Below, piece by piece: positions 9,528 through 18,530 of a stretch of 64,000 bases of DNA; within the stretch, counting starts at the first letter, position 1; the number at the start of each line of letters is the position of its first letter. The notes below the pieces were generated by a model that was given only the letters and a program-made list of their open reading frames with translations, did no database searches and was not told the origin of the DNA. Made by a program: the position numbers and the translations under genes. The DNA is from Candidatus Denitrolinea symbiosum. Its GTDB lineage: Bacteria > Chloroflexota > Anaerolineae > Anaerolineales > Villigracilaceae. The stretch lies in contig BLAA01000004.1 of the NCBI GenBank assembly GCA_017312345.1, positions 1 through 64,000 of the forward strand, given 5' to 3'.

Positions 9528-10898
9528 ATGGCTCAAAAGAAACCCTCCGCATGGCGTTACGTGCGGCACATTTGGAACTCGCAGGATATCCGCCAGAAAC
9601 TGCTGGTCACGCTCGGTCTCCTGGCGCTCTATCGCCTGGCGGCCAACGTCCCGGCGCCGGGCATCAACCACGACGCGTTGCAGGCGTTCACCAGTTCCGC
9701 CAACGCCGGCGGGAACTTCCTGGGTTTCCTCGATCTGCTTTCCGGCGGGACGATCTCCAATTTCTCCCTGCTCTCGATGGGCGTCTACCCGTACATCACA
9801 GCGCAGATCATCATGCAGCTGCTCGTGCCGATCATCCCCGCTTTGCAGCGCCGCGTGGAGGAAGACCCGCGCGAAGGCCGCAAGTGGATGGAGAAATGGA
9901 ACTACTACCTGGCTGTGCCTATGGCGGCGCTTTCGGCCATCGGCCAGATCAATATCTTCAACTCGCTGGCCCAGCAGACTATCGTACCGTTTGGCTTTAC
10001 GAAGGACCTGTGGCTGTCTTCGACGGCCATCCTGCTGGCCATGACGGCCGGTACGATGTTCGCCATCTGGCTGGGCGAGTTGATCTCGGAATACGGCATC
10101 CGCGGGCAGGGACTTTCCCTGATCATCTTCGCGGGCATCGTGGCGCGCATGCCGGGCAACTTCGCGGGGTTGATGGGCGACCAGACCTACCGCTGGGTGT
10201 TGCTGGGCGTGACCCTGTTCGTCATCATCGTCACCATCATCGCCATCGTCTACATCCAGCAGGGACGCCGCAACGTGCCGGTGATGTATCCCGGCCGCCG
10301 CATGGGAAACCGCATGTCCATGCCGGTGAAAGGTACGCTGCCGCTCATGGTCAACATGGCCGGCATGATTCCGCTCATCTTCGCCAGCGCCCTGCTCCAA
10401 TTCCCGGTCATCATCGCCAGTTACTTCAGCCAGTCCGAAACCATCTGGGTGAAGAGCGCGGCAAGCTGGGTCCAGGGAAACCTCGGCGGCGACGGCGCGC
10501 TCTACTGGATCCTGTATTTCTTCATGGTGGTCGCGTTCACCTTCTTCTATACCACTGTGCTGTTCGACCAGCAGAACTACGGCGACAATCTCAAGCGTAT
10601 GGGCGCGCAGATCCCCGGCGTCAACCGCGGCGCGCCCACCCAGAAATACCTCAAGCGCGTCCAGAGCCTCATCACGCTTCCGGGCGCCCTGTTCCTGGGA
10701 CTCGTCGCCATCATGCCGTTCATCATCAGCCTGCTGTTGAAGAGTTTCAACGTCAGCACAGCCAGCAGTTCGGCCGGCCTGTTCCTCGTCTCGTCTTCGG
10801 GCCTGCTCATCGTGGTCGGCGTCGTGCGCGACACCTTCATGAACATCGAAGCCGAACTAAAACTGCACGGCTACCAGGACACCCTGCTCGTCAAATAG
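9528..10898 (+). CDS. secY: Protein translocase subunit SecY
   Basis: SecY is the pore of the Sec translocon and works with SecE, SecG and SecA. The 456-residue product has the ten hydrophobic segments expected. It contains the first periplasmic signature (ISNFSLLSMGVYPYITAQIIMQLL) and the cytosolic loop with NYGDNLKRMGAQIPGVNRGAPTQKYL. AGGAGACC precedes the ATG. It sits in the usual place between rplO and adk. Confidence 0.98.
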   Translation: MAQKKPSAWRYVRHIWNSQDIRQKLLVTLGLLALYRLAANVPAPGINHDALQAFTSSANAGGNFLGFLDLLSGGTISNFSLLSMGVYPYITAQIIMQLLVPIIPALQRRVEEDPREGRKWMEKWNYYLAVPMAALSAIGQINIFNSLAQQTIVPFGFTKDLWLSSTAILLAMTAGTMFAIWLGELISEYGIRGQGLSLIIFAGIVARMPGNFAGLMGDQTYRWVLLGVTLFVIIVTIIAIVYIQQGRRNVPVMYPGRRMGNRMSMPVKGTLPLMVNMAGMIPLIFASALLQFPVIIASYFSQSETIWVKSAASWVQGNLGGDGALYWILYFFMVVAFTFFYTTVLFDQQNYGDNLKRMGAQIPGVNRGAPTQKYLKRVQSLITLPGALFLGLVAIMPFIISLLLKSFNVSTASSSAGLFLVSSSGLLIVVGVVRDTFMNIEAELKLHGYQDTLLVK

Positions 10899-10905
10899 GC
10901 GCGAC

Positions 10906-11556
10906 ATGGCAACCTTCATCGTTCTACTCGGCCCGCCCGGCGTCGGAAAAGGCACACAGGCCAAGTTGCTCTCGGAGCGGCTTCAACTGGCGCACATTTC
11001 CTCGGGCGACCTCTTTCGTGAGAACCTGAAAAACCAGACGGAACTGGGCAAACTTGCCCAGACCTACATGAACAAGGGCGAACTGGTCCCGGACGACGTG
11101 ACGATCGCCATGATCCGCGAACGCCTCAAAAACCCCGACTGTCAGGCGGGCGCGATCCTGGACGGCTTTCCCCGCACCGTCGCGCAGGCCGACGCCCTCG
11201 AGAAGACGCTCGCCGAATTCGGCGGCAAAGTGGACAAGGTCCCCTACGTCACCGCCCCCGAAAAAGTCCTCGTGGAGCGCCTCTCCGGCCGCTGGACCTG
11301 CCGCGCCAACGGGCATATTTTCCACGACAAGAACAACCCGCCCAGGCAGGCCAATGTCTGCGACTTCGACGGGTCCGAACTCTACCAGCGCGACGACGAC
11401 AAATCCGAAACCGTCGTTCGCCGCATCCAGGTCTACCTCGAACAGACCGCGCCGCTCATCACTTTTTACCGTCAGCGCGGCAACCTGGTGGAGATTGACG
11501 GCACACAGGATATTCAACAGGTGATGAACGCCTTCCTGTCTGCCTTGAAACGCTGA
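10906..11556 (+). CDS. adk: Adenylate kinase
   Basis: This enzyme interconverts ATP and AMP with two ADP. The 216-residue product has the P-loop GPPGVGKGTQ near residues 8-17, the AMP-binding DGFPRT motif and a long LID domain. The LID holds two Cys residues (WTCRANG and NVCDFDG), a partial version of the zinc-binding LID of Gram-positive bacteria. It starts seven bases after secY. Confidence 0.97.
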   Translation: MATFIVLLGPPGVGKGTQAKLLSERLQLAHISSGDLFRENLKNQTELGKLAQTYMNKGELVPDDVTIAMIRERLKNPDCQAGAILDGFPRTVAQADALEKTLAEFGGKVDKVPYVTAPEKVLVERLSGRWTCRANGHIFHDKNNPPRQANVCDFDGSELYQRDDDKSETVVRRIQVYLEQTAPLITFYRQRGNLVEIDGTQDIQQVMNAFLSALKR

Positions 11557-11557
11557 C

Positions 11558-12328
11558 ATGGACCAGTTGCGCCAGGTGCATATCAAAAGTCCGGCCGAGA
11601 TCGCCATCATGCGCGAAGCCGGGCGCATCAACGCCGAAATCCTGGCGACGGTCAAGGCTCTTTTACAACCGGGTGTTTCCACCGCCGACCTCAACGCGGC
11701 TGCTGAGGAGGTATTACGGAAACACAATTGCGTATCGCCGTTCAAAGGCTACGGCCACCCGCCGTTCCCGGCCTCCATCACCACGAGCGTCAACCGCGAA
11801 CTGGTGCACGGCATCCCGAAAAAGGACCGCAAACTGCGCGAGGGAGACATCGTCTCCATCGACTCGGGCACCATCCTGGACGGTTACGTGGGCGACTCGG
11901 CCATCACGGCCGGGGTGGGCGAGATCTCGCCGAAGGCCCGCGAACTGCTCGAAGTCACCGAAGGCGCCTTGTGGGCAGGCATCGAAAAGATGCGGGTCGG
12001 CAACCGCACCGGAGACGTCTCGGCGGCGATACAACAGTACGTCGAAAGCCGCGGGTATCACGTCACGCGTGAATACACCGGGCACGGCGTGGGACGGCAG
12101 ATGCACGAAAACCCGCAAGTTCCCAATTACGGGAAAGCGGGGACGGGCCTGCCTCTTCGCCCAGGCATGACCATCGCCATCGAGCCGATGGTCCTTGCGG
12201 GGACGCACGTAACCCGCGTCCTCCCCGACCAGTGGACGGTTGTCTCAGCCGACGGGTCTTTGACGGCGCACTTCGAGCATTCGGTGGCCGTCACCACAGG
12301 AGAGCCCCTCATCCTGACTGTTCCTTAG
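11558..12328 (+). CDS. map: Methionine aminopeptidase, type I
   Basis: MAP removes the initiator methionine from new proteins. The 256-residue product has the five metal ligands in order: two Asp ([15 protein letters not shown]), His in GHGVG, Glu in IEPM and Glu in FEHSVAV. The ATG follows the adk stop by one base. In many bacteria infA comes next; here a hairpin and a promoter-like region follow. Confidence 0.97.
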   Translation: MDQLRQVHIKSPAEIAIMREAGRINAEILATVKALLQPGVSTADLNAAAEEVLRKHNCVSPFKGYGHPPFPASITTSVNRELVHGIPKKDRKLREGDIVSIDSGTILDGYVGDSAITAGVGEISPKARELLEVTEGALWAGIEKMRVGNRTGDVSAAIQQYVESRGYHVTREYTGHGVGRQMHENPQVPNYGKAGTGLPLRPGMTIAIEPMVLAGTHVTRVLPDQWTVVSADGSLTAHFEHSVAVTTGEPLILTVP

Positions 12329-12335
12329 ACCCGTT

Positions 12336-12398
12336 GGCGCCGCAAAATCAATTTTGCGCCGCGTTTCTCTGGACGGAACGAAACAGCGCGTGTATAAT
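12336..12398 (+). promoter_or_regulatory. Hairpin and internal promoter before rpmJ
   Basis: An inverted repeat with arms GGCGCCGCAAAAT and ATTTTGCGCC (12336-12360) is followed by GCGTTTCTCT and could end part of the upstream transcription. A perfect TATAAT at 12393-12398 with TGGACG 17 bases upstream suggests a separate promoter for the rpmJ-rpsM-rpsK-rpsD group. This occupies the place where infA is often found. Confidence 0.5.
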
Positions 12399-12447
12399 CC
12401 AACCTTTGGCTGTCCAGGCGACGGCCAACTTGAAGGAGTTTTTTGTA

Positions 12448-12561
12448 ATGAAAGTCTCACCCTCAATTCGCAAGCGCTGCGCCAAGTGCAAAGTGGTGCG
12501 TCGCAAAGGCAGATTGTTCGTGATCTGCGAAAATCCCAAGCACAAGCAACGACAGGGATAG
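12448..12561 (+). CDS. rpmJ: 50S ribosomal protein L36
   Basis: L36 (37 residues) is the smallest 50S protein. The sequence [21 protein letters not shown] carries the zinc ligands CxxC, a later Cys (VICENPKH) and a His. The ATG at 12448 is set by TTGAAGGAG; a longer frame upstream has no family resemblance. It is the zinc-dependent C+ form. Confidence 0.97.
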   Translation: MKVSPSIRKRCAKCKVVRRKGRLFVICENPKHKQRQG

Positions 12562-12570
12562 GTGTAAACT

Positions 12571-12957
12571 ATGGCTCGTATCGAAGGCGTTGATCTGCCC
12601 CGCAACAAGCGGGTGGAAACCGGTCTGACCTATATCTATGGGATCGGGCCGTCGCGCGCGCGTGAAATCCTTTCCGCCGCCAAAGTGAATCCCGACACGC
12701 GGGTGAAAGACCTGAGCGAAGCGGAAACGGCCCTGCTGCGCGAATACATCACCAAACATCTCACGGTGGAGGGCGACCTGCGCCGCGAGATGCAGATGAA
12801 CATCAAACGGCTGATCGAGATCGGCAGTTACCGCGGCCTGCGCCACCGCCGCAACCTGCCGACGCGCGGTCAGCGCTCGCGCACGAATGCGCGCACCCGC
12901 AAGGGCGCCAAGAAGACCGTCGCCGGCCGTGGACGCCGCAAGGGCGGAAAGAAATAG
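12571..12957 (+). CDS. rpsM: 30S ribosomal protein S13
   Basis: S13 (128 residues) contacts P-site tRNA and forms bridges to the 50S subunit. The start [25 protein letters not shown] and the C-terminal [21 protein letters not shown] are diagnostic. It starts nine bases after rpmJ. Confidence 0.97.
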   Translation: MARIEGVDLPRNKRVETGLTYIYGIGPSRAREILSAAKVNPDTRVKDLSEAETALLREYITKHLTVEGDLRREMQMNIKRLIEIGSYRGLRHRRNLPTRGQRSRTNARTRKGAKKTVAGRGRRKGGKK

Positions 12958-12972
12958 CAGGAGAGGTACAAC

Positions 12973-13377
12973 ATGGCTCAAAGCGTTCGTTCCACGCGCC
13001 GCGCCGCCGGCGCGAAAAAAGGCAAGCGCAGCCTGTCCGCGGGGCAGGTGCATGTCTTTGCCTCGTTCAACAATACCATCGTGACAGTCACCGACGTGCA
13101 GGGCAACACGGTTGCCTGGGGCAGCGCCGGGTCGGCGGGATTTAAAGGTTCGCGCAAAAGCACGCCCTTCGCCGCCCGCCTCGCCGCGGAGCAGGCCGTC
13201 AAGGCCGCCCAGCAATTGGGCATCCAGGAAGTGGACCTGTTCGTCAAAGGTCCCGGCCCCGGGCGGGAAAACGCCATCCGCGCCGTGCAGGCCGCCGGGT
13301 TGAAAGTCCGCTCCATTTCGGACATTACCCCGGTGCCGCACAACGGCTGCCGTCCGCCAAAGAAGCGCCGCGTTTAG
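12973..13377 (+). CDS. rpsK: 30S ribosomal protein S11
   Basis: S11 (134 residues) forms part of the platform and the mRNA exit region. Motifs [15 protein letters not shown] and [43 protein letters not shown] are intact. GGAGAGG precedes the ATG. Confidence 0.98.
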   Translation: MAQSVRSTRRAAGAKKGKRSLSAGQVHVFASFNNTIVTVTDVQGNTVAWGSAGSAGFKGSRKSTPFAARLAAEQAVKAAQQLGIQEVDLFVKGPGPGRENAIRAVQAAGLKVRSISDITPVPHNGCRPPKKRRV

Positions 13378-13398
13378 TTCAGGTAAGGAAAAAGAGAT

Positions 13399-14049
13399 AT
13401 GGCAAAAAACATTGGTCCGGTGTGCAAACTCTGCCGGCGCGAAGGCGAGAAACTGTTTCTGAAAGGCGAGCGCTGCTTCACGCCGAAATGCGCGCTCGAA
13501 AAGCGCGCCTACGCCCCCGGTCAACATGGAAAGACCGGCAGCCGCGGCAGCGCCACCCGCACGGGACGCGAATCCGACTATGCCCGCCAGCTGCGCGCCA
13601 AACAGCGCGCCCGCCGCGTCTACGGCATCCTCGAACGCCAGTTCCGCCGCTATTACGAGACCTCGGTGGCCCGCCGCGGGTTGACCGGTCTCAACCTGCT
13701 GCAGATCCTCGAGTCCCGTCTCGATAACGTCATCTACCGTCTCGGGTTTGCCGCCAGCCGCGCGCAGGCCCGCCTGTTGGTGACCCACGGCCACTTTATG
13801 GTCAATGGCCGCCGCACCGACATCCCCTCGATGATCCTTAAAGAGGGCGATACCATCGAAGTCCGCGAAGGCTCGCGCCCCCTGTCCTACTTCAAAGAAC
13901 TGGGCGACCTGGCCGAGAAGCGCGTCTCGCCGGCCTGGCTCGGACGCGACCTCAGGAAATTGAGCGGTTCCGTCGCGCGCCTGCCTGAGCGCGCGGAGAT
14001 TGACGGCAACTTGAACGAACAGTTGATCGTCGAATACTACTCACGGTAG
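13399..14049 (+). CDS. rpsD: 30S ribosomal protein S4
   Basis: S4 (216 residues) nucleates 30S assembly and, in many bacteria, represses the alpha operon. The N-terminus holds the Cys cluster of the zinc form ([18 protein letters not shown]). The S4 RNA-binding domain is at about residues 105-170 ([34 protein letters not shown]). A strong hairpin separates it from rpoA. Confidence 0.97.
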   Translation: MAKNIGPVCKLCRREGEKLFLKGERCFTPKCALEKRAYAPGQHGKTGSRGSATRTGRESDYARQLRAKQRARRVYGILERQFRRYYETSVARRGLTGLNLLQILESRLDNVIYRLGFAASRAQARLLVTHGHFMVNGRRTDIPSMILKEGDTIEVREGSRPLSYFKELGDLAEKRVSPAWLGRDLRKLSGSVARLPERAEIDGNLNEQLIVEYYSR

Positions 14050-14060
14050 TACTGGTCAAC

Positions 14061-14097
14061 GCTTCGGTCGGTCGAGCGACCGGCCGAAGCCTGTTTT
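14061..14097 (+). terminator. Hairpin between rpsD and rpoA
   Basis: A 14-base inverted repeat (GCTTCGGTCGGTCG against CGACCGGCCGAAGC, 14061-14090) has a very short loop and is followed by CTGTTTTCT. It looks like a weak intrinsic terminator or attenuator that would lower rpoA expression relative to the ribosomal genes. Confidence 0.6.
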
Positions 14098-14119
14098 CTA
14101 ACGACAGGAGAGGTGAACC

Positions 14120-15088
14120 GTGACGGGTATCACGAACATGGTCATGCCGAAGATCGAGCGCGAAGCGGAAGCTCGCAACTACGGCAAATTCATCATCAGT
14201 CCGCTTGAGCGCGGCTATGGCGTCACCGTCGGGAACGCGCTTCGCCGCGTCTTGCTGTCCTCGCTGGACGGCGCGGCCGTGACCTCCATCCGCATCCTGG
14301 ACGTCCTGCACGAGTTCAGCGACATCCCCGGCGTGCGCGAAGACGTCATCCAGGTCACGCTGCAGGTCAAACAACTGCGCATGAAACTGGACGGCGTGGA
14401 CAGCGCCCGCATGCACCTGGAAGTGCGCGGCGAAGGCACCGTCACCGCGGCCGACATCATCGCGCCGCCCGAGATCGAGATCGTCAACCCGGACCTCTTT
14501 CTCTTTACGGTGGACAGCCCCAAGGCCAAACTCGACATCGAATTTATGGTCGAACGCGGACGGGGCTACTCGCCCGCCAACGAACGCTCGGGACATACGC
14601 CCATCGGCGAACTGCCGGTGGACGCCATCTTCAGCCCGGTCAAACGCGTGAACTGGGAAGTGGGCTCGGCCCGCGTCGGCCAAAGCACCAACTACGACAA
14701 ACTGACGCTCGAGATCTGGACCGACGGCGCCATTTCGCCCGAACGCGCCCTCAGCGCCGCCAGCCGCGCCCTCATCGACCAGCTGCGGTTCATCGCGGGC
14801 ATCAGCGAAGAAACGCTGACAATCCCCCTCGAGAAGGAAGTCGCCGGCGGCCGCATCACCAGCGAAGTGGCTGAGACCCCGGTGGAAGCCCTCGACCTCT
14901 CGGTGCGCGTCTTCAACTCTCTCAAGCGCACCGGTATCACCAACGTGGGCGACGTGCTCGACCTGCTCGAAAAGGGCGAACAAGCCGTCATGTCCATCCG
15001 CAACTTCGGCGAAAAGAGTCTCGACGAACTCCGCCAGAAAATGCGCGAAAAGGGCTATTTGAAAGACGATACGACATCCGCGGAGTAA
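14120..15088 (+). CDS. rpoA: RNA polymerase alpha subunit
   Basis: Alpha dimerises to start RNA polymerase assembly and contacts UP elements and activators. The 322-residue product has the N-terminal domain (ERGYGVTVGNALRRVLLSSLDGAAV) and the C-terminal helix-hairpin-helix domain (VRVFNSLKRTGITNVGDVLDLL, IRNFGEKSLDELRQKM), including the Arg that binds UP-element DNA. It uses a GTG start after AGGAGAGGTGAACC. The DLSVRVFNSLKR segment replaces the more common elpvRsyNcLK. Confidence 0.97.
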   Translation: MTGITNMVMPKIEREAEARNYGKFIISPLERGYGVTVGNALRRVLLSSLDGAAVTSIRILDVLHEFSDIPGVREDVIQVTLQVKQLRMKLDGVDSARMHLEVRGEGTVTAADIIAPPEIEIVNPDLFLFTVDSPKAKLDIEFMVERGRGYSPANERSGHTPIGELPVDAIFSPVKRVNWEVGSARVGQSTNYDKLTLEIWTDGAISPERALSAASRALIDQLRFIAGISEETLTIPLEKEVAGGRITSEVAETPVEALDLSVRVFNSLKRTGITNVGDVLDLLEKGEQAVMSIRNFGEKSLDELRQKMREKGYLKDDTTSAE

Positions 15089-15094
15089 TCAGAT

Positions 15095-15472
15095 ATGCGA
15101 CACCAAGTATCCGGCTACAAACTGGGACGCACCAAAAGCGCCCGCATCGGTTTGCGCCGCAACCTCATTAAACAATTCTTCACCCACGAGCGCATCCGCA
15201 CCACGCGCGCCAAGGCGGCCGCGGTGCGCGGCGAGGCCGAGCGCCTCATCACCATTGCGCGCAACAGCGCCGACAAGGACGAGGCCGCCAAAGTCCATGC
15301 CCGCCGCCTGGTGGCCTCCCGCCTGGGCGGAAACGAAGCCATCAAGCGCCTCTTCGACGAGATCGCCCCGCGCTTCGCCAACAAACCCGGCGGCTACACC
15401 CGCGTGGTCAAACTCGGCCCGCGCATGGGCGATTCGGCGGAAATGGTGATCCTCGAACTTGTTGAGGAATAA
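15095..15472 (+). CDS. rplQ: 50S ribosomal protein L17
   Basis: L17 (125 residues) lies near the tunnel exit. RHQVSGYKLGRTKSARIGLRRNLIKQFFTHERIRTT and the C-terminal VKLGPRMGDSAEMVILELVEE are typical. It closes the alpha operon and is followed directly by a repeat tract. Confidence 0.97.
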   Translation: MRHQVSGYKLGRTKSARIGLRRNLIKQFFTHERIRTTRAKAAAVRGEAERLITIARNSADKDEAAKVHARRLVASRLGGNEAIKRLFDEIAPRFANKPGGYTRVVKLGPRMGDSAEMVILELVEE

Positions 15473-15537
15473 GAGAGTAGAGAACAGAAATTAGAGAGTA
15501 GTACCTGCTCTCTGCTCTCTACTCTCTAATCTCTGCA
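15473..15537. repeat. 7-bp period inverted repeat tract
   Basis: The spacer between rplQ and truA consists almost entirely of heptamers of the type AGAGAGT on the left and CTCTCTA/CTCTCTG on the right, meeting at GTACCTG. The two halves are reverse complements, so the transcript could fold into a long imperfect hairpin. There is no separate ribosome binding site for truA; the tract runs to within two bases of its ATG. Confidence 0.85.
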
Positions 15538-15538
15538 C

Positions 15539-16288
15539 ATGGCACGTTACCAGTTGATCCTTGCCTACGACGGCGCCAAATTTGCAGGCAGCCAGAGGCA
15601 GAAAGCCAGACGGACGGCCCAGGGCGAACTCGAAAAAGCCCTGCGGACTCTCGGCTGGACGGGACGCTCGGTCCTCATCGCCGGGCGCACCGACAGCGGA
15701 GTCCACGCCGAAGGGCAATCGGTCGCGCTGGACTTCGAGTGGCCTCACGGCCCCGACAAGTTGCGCGCCGCCCTGAACGCGGCCCTGCCTCCCGACCTGG
15801 CCGTGCGCGCCGCCCGCGAAGCGCAACCCGACTTCCAGCCGCGCTTCGACGCCGCCTCGCGCCTCTACCGCTACCGTCTCTTCTGCGACCCCGTCCGCGA
15901 CCCCGTACGCGAACGCTACGCGTGGAGAGTCTGGCCGGCAGTAGATGGCGGCCTGCTCCGGTCGGTCAGTCCCGTTTTTCTCGGGAAGCACGACTTCGCG
16001 GCCTTCGGCTCGCCGACGACGCGCGGAGGCTCCACCGTCCGGACGGTCTCGCTCTCAGCGTGGACCGAGTCGGAGGGGGAGTGGCGTTACGAGGTCCGCG
16101 CGGACGCGTTCCTGTATCGCATGGCGCGGCGCCTCGTCTTCGCGCAGGTCGCCGCGGCGCAGGGCAGGTTGACCGTCGGGCAGATCCGCCGGGCGGTCGA
16201 AGAGCAGGTCAAACTCCCCTCGGGACTGGCTCCCGCGCACGGGCTGAGTCTGATCGAAGTCGCCTACAAGGATTCAACCTTAAATTAA
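15539..16288 (+). CDS. truA: tRNA pseudouridine synthase A
   Basis: TruA makes pseudouridine at positions 38-40 of tRNA anticodon stems. The 249-residue product has the catalytic Asp in AGRTDSGVHA, the conserved RLYRYRL strand and the F-L-Y-R-M-A-R-R-L motif near the C-terminus. The C-terminal few residues and the following spacer contain small heptamer remnants (AAACCGT repeated near 16287-16302). No clear ribosome binding site precedes the ATG, which abuts the repeat tract. Confidence 0.95.
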   Translation: MARYQLILAYDGAKFAGSQRQKARRTAQGELEKALRTLGWTGRSVLIAGRTDSGVHAEGQSVALDFEWPHGPDKLRAALNAALPPDLAVRAAREAQPDFQPRFDAASRLYRYRLFCDPVRDPVRERYAWRVWPAVDGGLLRSVSPVFLGKHDFAAFGSPTTRGGSTVRTVSLSAWTESEGEWRYEVRADAFLYRMARRLVFAQVAAAQGRLTVGQIRRAVEEQVKLPSGLAPAHGLSLIEVAYKDSTLN

Positions 16289-16316
16289 AAACCGTAAACC
16301 GTCAGTTGGAGTAACG

Positions 16317-16757
16317 ATGTTCAAGTCATATTATCCGAAAGCGGGCGAGATCGAGCGCAAATGGTACGTGGTGGACGCCACCGGGCAGAACCTGGGGCGC
16401 ATGGCCACCCGCATTGCGCGCGTCTTGCTCGGCAAACATAAACCCACCTTCACGCCCGGCGTGGAGATGGGCGATTACGTGGTGGTGGTGAACGCCGGCG
16501 CCGTGGCCGTGACCGGCACGAAGACCAGCAGCCGCCTGAACACGAAGAAGTACTACCATCACTCGGGCTATCCCGGCGGGATGAAATCCATCACCCTGCG
16601 CGACCAGTTGCAGACGCGCCCCGACCGCGCCATCCGCGCGGCGGTGTGGGGCATGCTGCCGCACAACCGCATGGGACGCTCGCTCTTGAAGCGTTTGAAG
16701 ATCTACGCCGAAGCCGAGCATCCGCACGCGATGCAGAAACCCGAACCGCTGGCTTAA
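16317..16757 (+). CDS. rplM: 50S ribosomal protein L13
   Basis: L13 (146 residues) is an early 50S assembly protein. It has the usual KWYVVDATGQNLGRMATRIARVLLGKHK start, GDYVVVVNAGAVAVTGTK, and YHHSGYPGG. GTTGGAG precedes the ATG. It pairs with rpsI as in most bacteria. Confidence 0.97.
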   Translation: MFKSYYPKAGEIERKWYVVDATGQNLGRMATRIARVLLGKHKPTFTPGVEMGDYVVVVNAGAVAVTGTKTSSRLNTKKYYHHSGYPGGMKSITLRDQLQTRPDRAIRAAVWGMLPHNRMGRSLLKRLKIYAEAEHPHAMQKPEPLA

Positions 16758-16772
16758 GGAAAGGAAAGAAGA

Positions 16773-17168
16773 ATGTCTGTGCAGTATTATGAAGGCATCG
16801 GCCGCCGCAAGGAAAGCGCCGCCCGCGTCCGCCTGATGAGCGGCTCGGGCAAGTTCACCGTGAACGACAAGGAAGCCCAGGATTACTTCACCCGCCTCGG
16901 CGATATGCAGGCCATCCTCGCGCCGCTGGCCTCGGTGGGACAGAATCCCATGTCTTACGACATCACCGTCAAAGTGGACGGCGGCGGCGTGACCGGGCAG
17001 ACTTCCGCGGTGCAGCTTGGCATGGCGCGCGCGCTGGTCAAGATCAACCCCGATTGGAACTCGGCCATGCGCAAGGGCGGTTACCTGACCCGCGACGCCC
17101 GCATCAAGGAACGCAAGAAGCCGGGTCTCAAGCGCGCCCGCAAGGCTCCCACTTACACCAAACGTTAA
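16773..17168 (+). CDS. rpsI: 30S ribosomal protein S9
   Basis: S9 (131 residues) contacts P-site tRNA with its C-terminal tail. The start YYEGIGRRKESAARVRL and the end GLKRARKAPTYTKR are diagnostic. A short hairpin (AACTC-TTTC-GAGTT) overlaps the stop region and a heptamer tract follows. Confidence 0.97.
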   Translation: MSVQYYEGIGRRKESAARVRLMSGSGKFTVNDKEAQDYFTRLGDMQAILAPLASVGQNPMSYDITVKVDGGGVTGQTSAVQLGMARALVKINPDWNSAMRKGGYLTRDARIKERKKPGLKRARKAPTYTKR

Positions 17169-17189
17169 ACTCTTTCGAGTTGACTTTCT

Positions 17190-17237
17190 GGTTGGTAATT
17201 TGTAATTGGTAAATGGTAATTACCATTTACCAATTGC
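17190..17237. repeat. 7-bp period inverted repeat tract
   Basis: Heptamers of the form GGTAATT, TGTAATT, GGTAAAT and GGTAATT are followed by their complements ACCATTT and ACCAATT. The tract fills the spacer between rpsI and the ribosome binding site of mazG. It is a second sequence version of the same heptamer-period architecture seen at 15473. Confidence 0.85.
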
Positions 17238-17255
17238 CTTTTAACGGAGGCTTCG

Positions 17256-18428
17256 ATGGATTTCAATCTTGTCTTGCAAGCATTGGATGTGTTGAATCTT
17301 GGCGAAACGTCGCGGCTGGTCCTGCTCGAGGCGCGGACTCTGGCCGAGGCGCACGTGCCGCCCTTCCCGTCCGAATTCCCCGCGCTGTTGACGGGAGTCG
17401 ACTCGCCCGAACTGGCGGTGCGCGTCCGCGAGGTATTGTTGACGGTGTATCCGAGGGGGCATGATATTACTGCGGTTGAAGGTTCCAGGTTGAAGGTTGA
17501 AGGTCTCGGTAAGTTTCAACTTTCAACGTTCAATTTTCAACCTTCAACCTGTTTTTACATCCCCGCGTTGACGGAGGGGACGGCGTTCGAATCCTTCCAC
17601 GAGATCGTGGCGCATTTGCGCGCGCCCGACGGCTGTCCGTGGGACCGGGAGCAGACTCACCTGTCCCTGCGGACGAATTTGCTGGAGGAGTCCTACGAGG
17701 CGCTGGAAGCAATCGACGCGGGCGATTTCGATTCCATGCGCGAGGAGTTCGGCGACCTGCTGTTGCAGATCGTCCTGCACGCGCAGATCGCCAGCGAGGA
17801 GGGACGGTTTACAATGACGGACGTGGTGCAGGGAATCCACGATAAGATCGTGCGGCGGCATCCGCATGTGTTTGGGGATTTGGAGTTAAAGGACGTGGAC
17901 GGGGTGTTGCAGAATTGGGAGAAGTTGAAGGAGAAGGAGAGGAGGGAGAGAAGAGAGCAGAGAGCAGAGAGCAGTGAGGGGAAAGCAGAGAGTGGTGGGG
18001 GGAAAGCGGAGAGCGGCGAGGGGAAGGCAGGGAGCATGGAGAAGGGATTGCTGGACAGCGTGCCTGCGATTCTGCCCGCGTTGACGCAGGCGCAGGAATA
18101 TCAAGATCGCGCCGCGCGGGTGGGATTCGACTGGCCGGAGATCGAAGGTGTGTTGGATAAGGTGCGTGAGGAGATCGAGGAGATCAAACAAGCCGAGAAT
18201 CAGGAGCAGGTCGCGGCAGAATTAGGCGATTTGTTTTTCGTGTTGGTGAACCTGGCGCGCTGGCGGAAAGTGGACGCCGAGTCCGCGCTGAGGGAGGCGA
18301 ATTTGAAATTCAAGAAGCGCTTTGGGTTTGTGGAACAAGTCGCGAAGAAGCAGGGACGGAGTCTCTCGGATATGACGCTGGAGGAGATGGACGCGCTGTG
18401 GAACGAGGCGAAGGGGAGGGGGATGTAG
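17256..18428 (+). CDS. mazG: MazG-family NTP pyrophosphohydrolase with repeat inserts
   Basis: MazG hydrolyses (d)NTPs to monophosphates and pyrophosphate. The 390-residue product has two MazG domains: the first near residues 110-225 (CPWDREQTH, LLEESYEALEAI, EEFGDLLLQIVLHAQ) and the second near 270-385 (VREEIEEIKQ, ELGDLFFVLVNLARW). The first roughly 75 residues (DALxLxE-like, AHVPPFPSEFPALLTGV) resemble the C-terminal end of a YabN-type tetrapyrrole methylase domain, so this may be a truncated fusion. Two low-complexity tracts interrupt it, at about residues 75-98 and in the linker at about 230-262. Both are heptamer repeats in the DNA. GGAGG precedes the ATG. Confidence 0.9.
   Translation: MDFNLVLQALDVLNLGETSRLVLLEARTLAEAHVPPFPSEFPALLTGVDSPELAVRVREVLLTVYPRGHDITAVEGSRLKVEGLGKFQLSTFNFQPSTCFYIPALTEGTAFESFHEIVAHLRAPDGCPWDREQTHLSLRTNLLEESYEALEAIDAGDFDSMREEFGDLLLQIVLHAQIASEEGRFTMTDVVQGIHDKIVRRHPHVFGDLELKDVDGVLQNWEKLKEKERRERREQRAESSEGKAESGGGKAESGEGKAGSMEKGLLDSVPAILPALTQAQEYQDRAARVGFDWPEIEGVLDKVREEIEEIKQAENQEQVAAELGDLFFVLVNLARWRKVDAESALREANLKFKKRFGFVEQVAKKQGRSLSDMTLEEMDALWNEAKGRGM
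17474..17551. repeat. 7-bp period inverted repeat inside mazG
   Basis: GGTTGAA-type heptamers on the left face TTTCAAC/CTTCAAC heptamers on the right. The tract stays open in the mazG frame and adds about 24 residues before the FYIPAL segment. Confidence 0.85.
17941..18037. repeat. Purine-rich short tandem tract inside mazG
   Basis: AGAGAGC heptamers (at least three in a row) continue into longer degenerate units such as GGGGAAAGCAGAGAG. The encoded linker between the two MazG domains is rich in Glu, Gly, Ser, Lys and Arg, with a repeating KAESGG-like pattern. Confidence 0.8.
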
Positions 18429-18530
18429 CGGCGAGGGTGGAGAGGAGGGTAAAAGCGTTGGCGCGGGATGAGAAAAGCCTGTCGGGAATCTGTTGAAGGA
18501 CGTATTGGGCAGATTTGCGTCAAACAAGTT

